Counted from the stretch's first letter, positions 24,680 through 33,698 are shown. The stretch is 40,846 nucleotides of DNA from Hyphomicrobiaceae bacterium (GCA_021647535.1 JAKIUO010000001.1:1-40846); one strand, 5' to 3'. Numbers and translations are program-made. Notes: generated by a model from the letters alone, not told the origin.

Positions 24680-26008
24680 CTATAATTTTTTTGTGCGCAA
24701 ACCGGAACGGCGGTTTTCCAGCTGTCCCATAACCTGTGATGATCCTCGCACGACAAGATCACAAAAACCGGTTTCATCGCTAACCTGGCGAGACACAAGC
24801 TGGGTGTGTTCCAATATCCAGTGCATCAAGGCTCCATCCTCTGGCGCGACGCTGAGATGTATTTTGCTGAACTGCTCGGTCAGCCGGCCCTCAATGAGCG
24901 CCAGTAATTCAGACATGCCTTCTCCAGAGATCGCCGAAACGCCGACCAGATGATCGGCCAGCGCTGCTTCATTAAGGCAGCTCTCTCGTGCAGGGGCCGG
25001 GAGCAGATCAATCTTGTTCCAGACTTCTATAATCCCGGTCTCTTCGCTGGATGCATTAACGCCAAGCTCTTCGAGCACCTCAACCACATCATTTTTCTGG
25101 GCTTCGCTATCTGGATGGGAGATATCGCGGATATGCAGCAAAATGTCAGCTTCCAGGACCTCTTCCAAAGTCGCTCGAAAAGCAGCGACAAGGGTGGTTG
25201 GCAGATCAGAAATGAAGCCCACCGTATCGGACATTATGATTTTACCAAAGCTTGGCAGCTTGACTTCGCGCATGGTTGGGTCAAGCGTTGCAAACAGCAT
25301 ATCCTGCGCCATCACATTTGCTCCGGTGAGGTAATTGAACAGGGTGGACTTGCCCGCATTGGTATATCCTACCAGAGCAACAATGGGATAAGGCACCATT
25401 TTCCGGGCCTTGCGATGCAATTCCCGCGTCCGTTTTATCTTGTTGATATCGCTTGATATTTTTTCAATTCGACCCCGTATCTGGCGACGATCAGCTTCGA
25501 TCTGTGTTTCTCCGGGACCGCCAAGAAAACCAAATCCGCCGCGTTGGCGCTCCAGATGGGTCCAGGAGCGCACCAGTCGACTTTTTTGATATTCAAGATG
25601 AGCCAGCTCGACCTGCAGACGTCCTTCCTTGGTGCGGGCACGCTCGCCAAAAATTTCGAGGATCAACCCAGTGCGATCCAGCACCTTGACGTCCCATTGT
25701 TTTTCCAGATTACGTTGCTGAACAGGGGTCAAAATATGATCGACAATGACAAGCTCAATGTCGTCAGCGTCAATTATCCCCTTCAATTCAAGAATTTTAC
25801 CTTCGCCAAACAGGGTGGCAGGACGCGGTTTTTTCAAAACCATGGTTTCAGAATGAACGATGTCCAGAGCAATCGCATGTGCAAGACCTGCGGCTTCTTC
25901 CAGGCGCGCTTCTGGTGAATGTCGTTGCACCGAAGCGACCTTGTTCACACCTGACCCTGCAGGTGATTTTGCAGCTGCATAATATGGTATGACAGGTGCC
26001 AATACCAT
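24680..26008 (-). CDS. hflX: GTPase HflX
   Basis: HflX is a ribosome-associated GTPase that splits stalled or heat-damaged 70S ribosomes. The 442-residue protein has the HflX N-terminal domain (about 30-140), a short basic coiled linker with GGFGFLGGPGETQIEADRR (157-175), and an Obg-like G domain. G1 is GYTNAGKST (214-222), G3 lies in DTVGFISDLP, and G4 is NKID. A C-terminal domain follows. The start is not firm: AAGGA lies 13 bases before this ATG. It follows hfq by 23 bases, and hfq-hflX coupling is common in proteobacteria. Confidence 0.96.
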   Translation of the reverse strand: MVLAPVIPYYAAAKSPAGSGVNKVASVQRHSPEARLEEAAGLAHAIALDIVHSETMVLKKPRPATLFGEGKILELKGIIDADDIELVIVDHILTPVQQRNLEKQWDVKVLDRTGLILEIFGERARTKEGRLQVELAHLEYQKSRLVRSWTHLERQRGGFGFLGGPGETQIEADRRQIRGRIEKISSDINKIKRTRELHRKARKMVPYPIVALVGYTNAGKSTLFNYLTGANVMAQDMLFATLDPTMREVKLPSFGKIIMSDTVGFISDLPTTLVAAFRATLEEVLEADILLHIRDISHPDSEAQKNDVVEVLEELGVNASSEETGIIEVWNKIDLLPAPARESCLNEAALADHLVGVSAISGEGMSELLALIEGRLTEQFSKIHLSVAPEDGALMHWILEHTQLVSRQVSDETGFCDLVVRGSSQVMGQLENRRSGLRTKKL

Positions 26009-26031
26009 TGAAGGTACTTTATCCTTGGTGG

Positions 26032-26289
26032 TTATAGCGAACCCTCTACTTCATTTTCCATCTTGTCAAACAGCTGAATTTGCTGGCCCGGCATGATCGT
26101 CGAGATCGCATGCTTATAGACAAGTTGTGATTGCCCATCCCGGCGTAGCAATACACAAAAACTATCGAACCAGGTCACCACACCTTGCAACTTGATACCA
26201 TTTACAAGGAAGATTGTAACAGGCGTTTTTTGTTTGCGAATATGATTGAGAAAAGTGTCCTGAAGGTTTTTTGTTCGGTCCGTTGCCAT
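26032..26289 (-). CDS. hfq: RNA chaperone Hfq
   Basis: Hfq is a ring-shaped hexamer that pairs small RNAs with mRNAs. The 85-residue protein has the Sm1 region (LQDTFLNHIRKQKTPVTIF and VNGIKLQGVV) and the Sm2 motif YKHAIST. The C-terminal tail is short and acidic, as in other alphaproteobacteria, and lacks the long E. coli extension. GGAT lies just upstream of the ATG. A TATAAT box on minus at 26342-26347 is a likely -10 element. In many alphaproteobacteria Hfq is needed for correct nitrogen regulation, which fits the nearby ntr genes. Confidence 0.98.
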   Translation of the reverse strand: MATDRTKNLQDTFLNHIRKQKTPVTIFLVNGIKLQGVVTWFDSFCVLLRRDGQSQLVYKHAISTIMPGQQIQLFDKMENEVEGSL

Positions 26290-26664
26290 TATCTATCCGT
26301 TCATGATCTTGCTTGGTGAATACACACCCTGATCTGTCTTTATTATATTTTTTTAGCTCAAATAGAACCCTGAAAAATATAGCACTGCCACAATATTCGA
26401 TAAAACACAAACCCCGTATGATAATTAAATAGCAACGGGTTGTTACCCGATCCCAAAAATCATGAAACCAGTTCATAGTGATCTGAATAATCAAACAAAA
26501 GAATTCCCGCATATATTTAGAGCAATTATACTGTTGTGTCCAGATCAATCAGTCCGTATTCTGTTCTCTTTGAAGCAGAAAAATATTGAAAAATAATGGT
26601 TTTATAAAAGATTGGATGACAGACTCTGGAGCACCACCCCTGAGGACGCTAAACTATTCTACCT
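26290..26664. other. hfq/trkH intergenic region (375 bp)
   Basis: Both flanking genes are on minus. Near hfq a perfect TATAAT (minus, 26342-26347) lies about 53 bases before its start, but no good -35 sits at 16-18 bases. Further up are two mutually exclusive hairpins sharing one arm: CGGGT/ACCCG (26436-26449) and AACCCCGT/ACGGGTT (26410-26441). They could form a weak trkH terminator. Close to trkH a four-pair GGGG/CTCC hairpin is seen. The stretch is AT-rich, and I see no gene or tRNA in it. Confidence 0.5.
26342..26347 (-). promoter_or_regulatory. Candidate -10 box for hfq
   Basis: A perfect TATAAT on the minus strand lies about 53 bases upstream of the hfq ATG. The -35 position has no match to TTGACA, so this would be an extended or activator-dependent promoter if used. 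Confidence 0.3.
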
Positions 26665-28131
26665 CTATTTTCTCCAGATTGCCAGATTAAGCAGTCCAAG
26701 AATGACCAATGTTTCGACGCGTCCGACAATCATACCGACACATAAAACCAGTTGAGCCTTTGTCCCCATCTCGGCAATCGTTGGAAAAACCTCGCCATGT
26801 TCCGGGCGCACCAGATCATAAGCTGGACCAAAATTGCTAAACGAGCTGACTGAGACAAGCAAGGCTGCGTTCAAAGGAACCCCCATATAGGAGAGGACCA
26901 TCATCATGAACACCAGAAACAGCATGGTTATGGAGAAAATACTCCATATGGAACGGCGGACATCGCGGTCACGATTTTTGCTTCCATAAACGGTTGGGTG
27001 AATGCCGTGGGGATAAAGCAGGTTTTGCAGCTCGCGTCCCGAAAGATCCAGCATGGTCAAAATACGGCTGAACTTCAGACCTCCCGCCGTTGAATAGCGC
27101 CCACCGCCGACGATTGCCGCAACCAGCAAGAGCAAATAGGGCAGTACGAGCTGGTCTGGATTGCCAAAAACAAACCCGCTTGTTGTTATCAAAGAGGCCG
27201 CTGCGGCTATGCCGGTTGTCAGGCTGAGAACGATTGACAACAGGCCCGGGGATGTGGATTTAGCCAGAATGAGGACCGCGAACGTCAACCCAAGAAGCAG
27301 GATTACAAAAGCGATCCGCAAGGGTTCATTTGTGCGGGACATGATTGTCCAGTTGCGATCAACAACGGCCTTGACCCAGATAATACTGACGGCTCCCAGA
27401 AACATGAATATGGCCAACGTCAATTCAGCCAAAGGACTGCCATACAGGGAAATGGAACCGGCTCGCGGCATATACCCACCCGTTGACAGGGTCGACAGAG
27501 ACAGACAAAACGCATCGAATACAGGAATGTCAAACAACAGCAACAAGACAAAGCACAGAGTGGTAAGACCCGTATAAAGCGGCAGAATTGTCGCGACTGT
27601 ATTCTCCAGATCCATTGAACTTCCACTGTTCGAATGAATAATGGACCGGGTATCGCGTCCAAACAGCTCAACCCCCATGATACGGCCAATGATGAAGGAC
27701 AACATCAGCAAGGTTGTCAGCCCTCCCATCCATTGCAGCAATGAACGCCATAAGAGGATCGATTTTGGAATGTCTGACAGATTTGAGACAAGCGAGGAGC
27801 CGGTTGTCGTAAACCCTGACACGGCTTCAAAATAAGCGCTGGCAAAAGTACTCACATGTCCTGTGAGATAATAGGGCATGGCCGCGCCCAAAGGCAGCAA
27901 AAACCAGACGCCCACCACGATCAATAATTGTTGCCGGCGACCAATAGACAGCTTTTCCTGATGCAGAGCAAAAATCAACCCGCCCGCCAGAAAGAAAAGC
28001 GCCACAGACGAGTTCATAAAGGCCATTGCCTGAGGCTTTTCACCAACGGACAACGCGAAAAAAGCTGGTATCATCATCGATAGGGACAACCCACCAAGGC
28101 ACCAGCCCAATATATATGAGGTCGCCAGCAT
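26665..28131 (-). CDS. trkH: Trk potassium uptake protein TrkH
   Basis: TrkH is the pore-forming subunit of a K+ uptake system gated by cytoplasmic TrkA. The protein has about 488 residues from Met at 28131 (MLATSYILGWCLGG) and about ten membrane segments. Its four pore repeats carry TTTGSS, STGGY, TTSGFVF and SNFGPA, whose glycines line the selectivity filter. The start is ambiguous: an open frame runs 22 codons further up to a TTG, through a 15-bp tandem duplication. I favour 28131 because the first membrane helix of TrkH proteins begins close to the N-terminus. trkA is directly upstream on the same strand, so channel and gate are made together. Confidence 0.93.
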   Translation of the reverse strand: MLATSYILGWCLGGLSLSMMIPAFFALSVGEKPQAMAFMNSSVALFFLAGGLIFALHQEKLSIGRRQQLLIVVGVWFLLPLGAAMPYYLTGHVSTFASAYFEAVSGFTTTGSSLVSNLSDIPKSILLWRSLLQWMGGLTTLLMLSFIIGRIMGVELFGRDTRSIIHSNSGSSMDLENTVATILPLYTGLTTLCFVLLLLFDIPVFDAFCLSLSTLSTGGYMPRAGSISLYGSPLAELTLAIFMFLGAVSIIWVKAVVDRNWTIMSRTNEPLRIAFVILLLGLTFAVLILAKSTSPGLLSIVLSLTTGIAAAASLITTSGFVFGNPDQLVLPYLLLLVAAIVGGGRYSTAGGLKFSRILTMLDLSGRELQNLLYPHGIHPTVYGSKNRDRDVRRSIWSIFSITMLFLVFMMMVLSYMGVPLNAALLVSVSSFSNFGPAYDLVRPEHGEVFPTIAEMGTKAQLVLCVGMIVGRVETLVILGLLNLAIWRK

Positions 28132-28161
28132 TTTTACGCACGTACTCCGCTCATCCAGCTT

Positions 28162-28191
28162 CCTCAACGCCCGCGACCTCAACGCCCACGA
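28162..28191. repeat. 15-bp tandem duplication near trkH start
   Basis: CCTCAACGCCCGCGA (28162-28176) is followed directly by CCTCAACGCCCACGA (28177-28191); 14 of 15 bases agree. The repeat lies in the short trkA/trkH spacer on the side of trkH's ribosome binding site. It is in frame with an upstream extension of TrkH. Confidence 0.85.
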
Positions 28192-28217
28192 CTCCAACTC
28201 TCTGGGGCGTCTGCTGC

Positions 28218-29594
28218 CTAAAAATAATCCAGACTGACCCTGAAGAGTTGTTCGACTTCATGGACATTCTCGCCAAGCGCAAAAATAATCACCCGATCTC
28301 CCTGTTTGATGACGAGATCGCCATCGGGCAATATCATCTCCGTGCTCCGAATAATAGCCCCTATTCTCACACCAATAGGCAGATCAAGCTCTCTTAGAGG
28401 CTTGCCGACAAGCGGGGATGTTTGCAAAGCTTCTGCCTCAATGATTTCGGCAGCACCGTCGCGGATTGAATAAACACCCTTGATGCGCCCTCTTCGCACA
28501 TGTTCCAATATGCGCGAAATCGTAATGGAACGGGGGTTGAGATGCGCTTCAATGCCGAGCCCGTCAACAATCGTCATATAGCTGCGATTATTGATCAGGC
28601 ACAGATTATGCCGACAACCAAGACGCTTGGCCAGTACACTGGACAAGATATTGACCTGATCATCATTGGTCAGGGCAATCATCATATCTGCATCACGAAT
28701 ATCGGCTTCATTGAGGATGGCTTCATTGAGGACGCTGCCATGGAGAACAATTGTACTCTTTAAATGTTCAGCGGCAGCAACCGCCATGGTATGATCGACT
28801 TCAATAATTTTTTGGCTGGTAAACGGATGATGGTGCTCAAGCCATTTGGCGACATAGAGCCCAATATTGCCAGCTCCAGCTATGACGACCCGATTGGCCC
28901 TGTCTTTTTTATGGCCAAAAATTTTCATGGTACGCTCAACCTGATCAGCACGCGCAATAAGATAGACATTGTCTCCAACAATCAGTTCGTCTTTGCGTCC
29001 TGCCGCAAACAGTTCACCGTTTCGGGATATCCCCACAACCCTTGCGAACAAATCAGGAAAAAGATCGGTCAACTGTTCAAGAGGCGTATCAAGAATAGGA
29101 CATTCTTCGGAACAATTAATGCCAATTGCGGTGATGCGTCCTTCATCAAAGCTAAAGGCATCAAGAGCCCCTGGAAGATTGAGACGCTGCAAAACAGCCT
29201 CGCCAACCTCGATCTCTGGCGAGATGATGACATCAATTGGCATATGGTTGCGCGTGAACAGTTCTGCCCAGTGCGGTTCTCGATAACTTTGCGCTCTTAT
29301 TCTTGCTATCTTTTGGGGGATATTGAACATGGTGTGGGCGATCTGACAGGCCACCATGTTGACCTCGTCATGATAGGTCACGGCAATCAGCATGTCACAT
29401 TCATTGGCGCCAGCCCGGTCCAGCATATCGGGATGCGCTCCATGGCCGACAAAACCCTGCACATCCAGATTATCACTGATCTGCTGAATGAGGTCCGCCT
29501 GAGTATCAATGACAGCAACATCATTGCCTTCAGCGGCCAGATGTTCTGCGATGCCATATCCTACCTGGCCGGCACCGCATATAATCACTCTCAT
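28218..29594 (-). CDS. trkA: Trk system potassium regulatory protein TrkA
   Basis: TrkA is the peripheral ring protein that binds NAD(H) or ATP/ADP and gates TrkH. The 458-residue protein has two RCK repeats. The first begins MRVIICGAGQVGYGIAEHLA (Rossmann glycines 7-12); the second begins with VVIAGAGNIGLYVAKWL near residue 235. Each is followed by a TrkA-C domain, one near 140-225 and one near 370-455. The length equals the E. coli protein. GGGAA lies seven bases before the ATG, and a 9-bp stem-loop lies just upstream in the leader. ntrX is next upstream, 353 bases away. A 328-codon open frame opposite this gene is a by-product of its codons. Confidence 0.97.
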   Translation of the reverse strand: MRVIICGAGQVGYGIAEHLAAEGNDVAVIDTQADLIQQISDNLDVQGFVGHGAHPDMLDRAGANECDMLIAVTYHDEVNMVACQIAHTMFNIPQKIARIRAQSYREPHWAELFTRNHMPIDVIISPEIEVGEAVLQRLNLPGALDAFSFDEGRITAIGINCSEECPILDTPLEQLTDLFPDLFARVVGISRNGELFAAGRKDELIVGDNVYLIARADQVERTMKIFGHKKDRANRVVIAGAGNIGLYVAKWLEHHHPFTSQKIIEVDHTMAVAAAEHLKSTIVLHGSVLNEAILNEADIRDADMMIALTNDDQVNILSSVLAKRLGCRHNLCLINNRSYMTIVDGLGIEAHLNPRSITISRILEHVRRGRIKGVYSIRDGAAEIIEAEALQTSPLVGKPLRELDLPIGVRIGAIIRSTEMILPDGDLVIKQGDRVIIFALGENVHEVEQLFRVSLDYF

Positions 29595-29947
29595 GATAAG
29601 TTCCCAATTTCTGCACCCGAAAATTCAGAGGTTTTCGGGTTCGATCTCAAAAATCTGGCTTGCACTCTTGTTTCGTCATTTTCTACCCTTTGCTTGCCTC
29701 AAAGCACAAGGACAGATCAAAAGTATGCCGTATCTATCGGATTTTTATAGCAGAAATTTATAATAAAGAAGTGTTTATGTTATAAATATTTTATTGTTTC
29801 ACGTTCCAAAAAAGCGCAATTTTCAAAATTACAGACCACATGGGAATAAATTCCTCACATTTGAAGCCCACCTGCAGGAATGAGGCCTGCAGGATCGTTA
29901 GGAAAGAACAGAGCGATTGGTATTATACCAGTCGAGGCGAAATCGCT
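29595..29947. other. trkA/ntrX intergenic region (353 bp)
   Basis: Both neighbours are on minus. The side near ntrX (29843-29948) carries a cluster of palindromes. The side near trkA has a 9-bp stem-loop (29615-29640) just ahead of its ribosome binding site. Between them (about 29641-29840) the sequence is AT-rich and may hold a trkA promoter, but I cannot pick one with confidence. No reading frame of note. Confidence 0.55.
29615..29640 (-). promoter_or_regulatory. Stem-loop in trkA leader
   Basis: ACCCGAAAA (29615-29623) and TTTTCGGGT (29632-29640) form a perfect 9-bp stem with an 8-base loop, 21 bases before the trkA ATG and next to its GGGAA ribosome binding site. No T-run follows on minus, so control of translation or mRNA stability is more likely than termination. 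This is inferred from position only. Confidence 0.4.
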
Positions 29948-29948
29948 C
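29843..29948. repeat. Palindrome cluster after ntrX
   Basis: Four palindromic units lie in 106 bp. They are GGAAT-AA-ATTCC (29843-29854); CCTGCAGG twice, seven bases apart (29871-29878, 29886-29893); GGTATTATACC (29919-29929); and GAGCGATT/AATCGCTC (29911-29918, 29941-29948), which encloses the third and touches the ntrX stop. The last one could be the ntrX terminator on minus, although the following T-run is poor. Confidence 0.65.
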
Positions 29949-31339
29949 TAACTCGCCTCTTTCTTACGATCTGAAGAATTGACGCCAAGGACGCGCAATT
30001 TGCGATGCAAAGCTGATCGTTCCATACCAATAAACTCTGCCGTTCTGGAGATATTACCGCCAAAACGGTTGATTTGTGCCAACAAATATTCTCGTTCAAA
30101 AATTTCGCGTGCATCACGCAATGGCAGAGACATAAGATGTTCTCCCCCGCTGCCCTCAGGGTTGAGGTTCACGGACCCACCAAGTTCTTCGGGCAGCATT
30201 TCAGCTGTTATAACCGTATCAGCATCCCCTTCTGAAAGGATCATCAAGCGTTCAACAATATTGCGCAGCTGACGCACATTTCCTGGCCATTCATAGGACT
30301 GTAAAATAGCCATGGCATCTTCGCCAATGATCCGGGGAACGAGCCCTGAAGATACCGATATCTGCCCAATGAAATGCTCAACCAGCATAGGAATATCTTC
30401 ACGCCGCTCGGAAAGCCCAGGCACTTCCAGCGGCACAACATTCAGCCGATGAAACAGGTCTTCGCGTAAATTCCCCTGACGGCGTTGATCTTCCAGATTT
30501 CGAGAGGACGAACTGACAATGCGCACATTAACCTCGACCTTTGTGCCACTGCCAAGACGCTGGAATTTCTGTTCCACCAAAACCCGCAAAATCTTGCTCT
30601 GGGTCTCCAGAGGCATATCGGCAATCTCATCAATATACAGCGTGCCGAGATGCGCTTCTTCCAAAGCTCCGACTTTACTGGGAGACCCTTGTTGATCATT
30701 CGTGCCAAAAAGCTCCAGTTCCATACGGTCCGGGGTGATGGCGGCGGCATTCAAAGCCACGAAAGGACCATTGTTTTGGCTGGAGAATATATGTAGCATT
30801 CGTGCCGTCAACTCTTTGCCACAACCAGATGGCCCGGTAATCAGAACACGACTATTGGTGGGAGCCACCTTCTCAATAGATTGGCGCAACTGGTTGATAA
30901 CGGCTGAATTACCAATCATTTCCTGACTGATCGGGCTATGTTCACGTAGTTCCTGAACCTCTTTGCGCAACCGAAATGACTCAATCGCCCGTTGGGCAAT
31001 ATTAATCAGCTTGTCAGTATTAAAAGGTTTTTCAATAAATTCATAGGCCCCGCGTTTGATCGCAGTTACCGCTGTTTCAATATTGCCATGACCCGATATG
31101 ATCACCACAGGAATATCCGGGTGCATCTGCTGAATACGATCAAGAACCTCAAGACCATCAAGACGACTGCCCTGCAGCCAGATATCCAGAATAACCAGCG
31201 AGGGCCTACGATCCTCAATGGCAATCAGCGCATCGTCACTATTCCCGGCCTGCCTGGCTTCATACCCTTCATCTTCTAAAATCCCGGCAACAAGTTCTCG
31301 GATATCGGCCTCATCATCAACTATTAGGATATCATACAC
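29948..31339 (-). CDS. ntrX: Response regulator NtrX
   Basis: NtrX is the response regulator partner of the membrane kinase NtrY; the pair is linked to nitrogen, redox and envelope control in alphaproteobacteria. I favour a GTG start at 31339 (YDILIVDDEADIRE follows), because AGGGAGA sits eight bases upstream; the frame is open ten codons further. The 463-residue protein has a receiver domain (phospho-acceptor Asp52 in LVILDIWLQ), an AAA+ domain with Walker A GPSGCGKE and IDEIADMP, and a C-terminal Fis-type helix-turn-helix (ISRTAEFIGMERSALHRKLR). The GAFTGA loop needed to contact sigma-54 is missing: the region reads LFGTNDQQGSPSKVGALEEA. It overlaps ntrY by eight bases. Confidence 0.94.
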   Translation of the reverse strand: MYDILIVDDEADIRELVAGILEDEGYEARQAGNSDDALIAIEDRRPSLVILDIWLQGSRLDGLEVLDRIQQMHPDIPVVIISGHGNIETAVTAIKRGAYEFIEKPFNTDKLINIAQRAIESFRLRKEVQELREHSPISQEMIGNSAVINQLRQSIEKVAPTNSRVLITGPSGCGKELTARMLHIFSSQNNGPFVALNAAAITPDRMELELFGTNDQQGSPSKVGALEEAHLGTLYIDEIADMPLETQSKILRVLVEQKFQRLGSGTKVEVNVRIVSSSSRNLEDQRRQGNLREDLFHRLNVVPLEVPGLSERREDIPMLVEHFIGQISVSSGLVPRIIGEDAMAILQSYEWPGNVRQLRNIVERLMILSEGDADTVITAEMLPEELGGSVNLNPEGSGGEHLMSLPLRDAREIFEREYLLAQINRFGGNISRTAEFIGMERSALHRKLRVLGVNSSDRKKEAS

Positions 31340-33698
31340 GGTAATTCTCTCCCTCATTTCGTGACGCATCAGCAGAGCTACTGGAATTTTCGCCCAAGTC
31401 TTTGGTCAGACTTTTTGTGTTGATGGGAATTGTGACAGGTTTAACCTTGAAACTGTTTTTCTTCTTATAGGGAAGGATCAGTCTCACGCGGGCACCCGTC
31501 TCGTTCGGTTTGGTTTTAGGGGCATCTTCCAATAAAATACGCCCCCCATGCTGTTCGGTAATTTTCTGGACAATGGCCAGTCCAAGTCCTGTGCCTTTTT
31601 TCCGTGTTGTCATATAAGGTTCCAAAAGGCGATTTCTTTGCTCGATTGGCAGCCCGCAGCCATTATCGGTAACTTCGATTTCATACTCGTTATTACCCCC
31701 TTTCAAAGCCACCTGGATACGCCCCTGGTAGGTTTTCAACAGAGGTTTTTTATCATGGGCGCAGCCAACAGCTTCCGTGGCATTTTTCACCAGATTGATC
31801 AAAGCCTGTGAAATAAATCCCTTGTCGCACAGCGAGATAATCGGGCTGTCTGGAATCGAAATAGTCAGCTCAAGCTTGTCATCAGGGCTGTCGTACAAGG
31901 TAATGACATCGCGCACAATATCGCGAAGATCATAGAGTTCCATCACCGGATCTGGCATACGCGCAAACTCGGAAAATTCGTCAACCATACGTTTGATATC
32001 TGCGACACGACTGACAATTGTGTCGGTGCAGGTATCAAGGACCCCCCGGTCCTCGCCAATAACAGGTCCGTATTTGCGGCGAATGCGTTCAGCCGACAAT
32101 TGTATGGGGGTCAGAGGGTTTTTCATTTCATGGGCAATGCGCTGGGCGACATCAGCCCAAGCAGAAGACCTTTGCGCCCGCACAAGTTCGGTGGTGTCAT
32201 CAAAGGTCAGAACAAATCCATATTCATGGTCTTCACTGCTCTCTCTTGTCAGCCGCACAGCAAAATGTCTTTCAACACCATTTACGCCCAGCTCAATATC
32301 ATCTTGTATCAGCGTATCGTTTCCATCTTCCCCCTGCTTGGCCATGAGTATTGCCGGTAAAAATTCTGGCACAGCCAGTTCCAGCCTTTTGCCCAAAAGC
32401 TCATCTCCAGAACGCCCCAGTAATTGTTCGGCTGATCTGTTGACATGATCAACAATCCCAAAGGCATCAAGACCAATCACCCCGGCGCTGACACCAGAGA
32501 GCACGGCTTCGATAAAGCGCCGCCTTTCATCCAGCATCAGATTGGTATCAATAAGTTCATTTTGCTGGCTTTTGATCTCTGCCGTCATATTGTTAAAGGT
32601 CGAGCCAAGCTGAGCCAGTTCACCATGATGCGGTTTGAGATGTATGACTGTATCCAGATCGCCCTCCGAAACACTTTGCGCGGCACCAATCAAGCGTCTA
32701 ATCGGTTCGGTCAGGCTGTTGGCGAACCATAGTCCGAGCCAGATCGCCGCCAGCAGCAATGTCAGGGCAATCGCCACATAAGTCAGCGCAAAGGCAATTT
32801 GCACGCCTGTGCGCCGTTGTTCAAGCTCTCTATATTCATAGACGTTGGCCCGTGCCTGTTGTAAATGGCTGATCACCTTTGGATTGACACGGCGAAGCGC
32901 ATACAGATAGGTATCCGTAAAATTAGACAGCTTTTTAATGGCTCCGATCTTGTTTGTTCTGGTCGGTGGAATGATGATCACCGTCCCATCGCGCGCCGCA
33001 CCTAACGATCCAGCCCGAGGCTTTTGATAAGTATCTGGTGCGCTTCCCCCTTTGGCAATCAGCTGGCCATCCTTATGTATCAGGTAGAGGCTGGGCAAGG
33101 CACGCAATGCAGATTGGAACTGCAACATTTTTTTTATGCTTTTTTTGGAGTTAAGAACCTTGGGAAGTTCTTTTTCAACGGCGCTAGCAACAGCCAGCAT
33201 ATCCGCCCGTATGACCTCACTATGCTCCGTGATATAGGTCTTGGCCACTTCCAGACTGTCACGGACGAGGTTTTTGGTATGGGTTGAAAACAGATGATCA
33301 AGGCCGCGATCCAGAGAAATACTGGCAAATATGGCCAGCAAGATAGCTGGCAAAGCCGCCACAATACTGAACTGGCGCACAAAACTGGAATGAAGCTTGG
33401 CACCGGCTCTGCCATGTTTTTTGTTCTTCCAGAGTTCATAAAAATGAACGGCAATCAACAAAATCATGCAGATAATCAGAATTGAATTGATCAGCAAAAC
33501 GGTCACCACGACGCTGTGGCGTGGCTGAATAGGGGTCAGGCCAGTGAGGATGAGATAGGTTGTGAGGCCAAAAACCAGTGACAGGGAAACAAGGACAAGA
33601 CCAATATAAAACAGCGTTTTTCTATTTTTCCCAAAGGGAGCATCCCCAGCTTTTGCCTGTTCTCCAAGCAGCTGAGTGGGCTGATCAATGGTCGTCAT
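31332..33698 (-). CDS. ntrY: Membrane sensor histidine kinase NtrY
   Basis: NtrY autophosphorylates and passes phosphate to NtrX. The 788-residue protein has three N-terminal membrane segments (about 28-52, 62-90, 108-130), an extracytoplasmic sensing region (about 130-300) and a fourth segment (about 305-330). HAMP (about 330-385), PAS (about 395-490), and the HisKA domain with phospho-acceptor His in RIAHEMKNPLTPIQ follow. The HATPase domain carries N-box LVKNATEAVG, G1 DNGCGLP and G2 GTGLGLAIV. AAAGG lies ten bases before the ATG. It lies 205 bases after ntrC, so the ntrYX pair may also have its own promoter. Confidence 0.96.
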   Translation of the reverse strand: MTTIDQPTQLLGEQAKAGDAPFGKNRKTLFYIGLVLVSLSLVFGLTTYLILTGLTPIQPRHSVVVTVLLINSILIICMILLIAVHFYELWKNKKHGRAGAKLHSSFVRQFSIVAALPAILLAIFASISLDRGLDHLFSTHTKNLVRDSLEVAKTYITEHSEVIRADMLAVASAVEKELPKVLNSKKSIKKMLQFQSALRALPSLYLIHKDGQLIAKGGSAPDTYQKPRAGSLGAARDGTVIIIPPTRTNKIGAIKKLSNFTDTYLYALRRVNPKVISHLQQARANVYEYRELEQRRTGVQIAFALTYVAIALTLLLAAIWLGLWFANSLTEPIRRLIGAAQSVSEGDLDTVIHLKPHHGELAQLGSTFNNMTAEIKSQQNELIDTNLMLDERRRFIEAVLSGVSAGVIGLDAFGIVDHVNRSAEQLLGRSGDELLGKRLELAVPEFLPAILMAKQGEDGNDTLIQDDIELGVNGVERHFAVRLTRESSEDHEYGFVLTFDDTTELVRAQRSSAWADVAQRIAHEMKNPLTPIQLSAERIRRKYGPVIGEDRGVLDTCTDTIVSRVADIKRMVDEFSEFARMPDPVMELYDLRDIVRDVITLYDSPDDKLELTISIPDSPIISLCDKGFISQALINLVKNATEAVGCAHDKKPLLKTYQGRIQVALKGGNNEYEIEVTDNGCGLPIEQRNRLLEPYMTTRKKGTGLGLAIVQKITEQHGGRILLEDAPKTKPNETGARVRLILPYKKKNSFKVKPVTIPINTKSLTKDLGENSSSSADASRNEGENYRV

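Noticed and set aside
24330..24953. 207-codon plus-strand frame running from mazG through repeat B into hflX
   Set aside because: It crosses two real genes in other frames and a structured repeat; no similarity or start signal.
28764..29750. 328-codon plus-strand open frame opposite trkA
   Set aside because: It mirrors TrkA codons, has no family similarity that I can recognise, no ribosome binding site and odd composition. TrkA is clearly the real gene.
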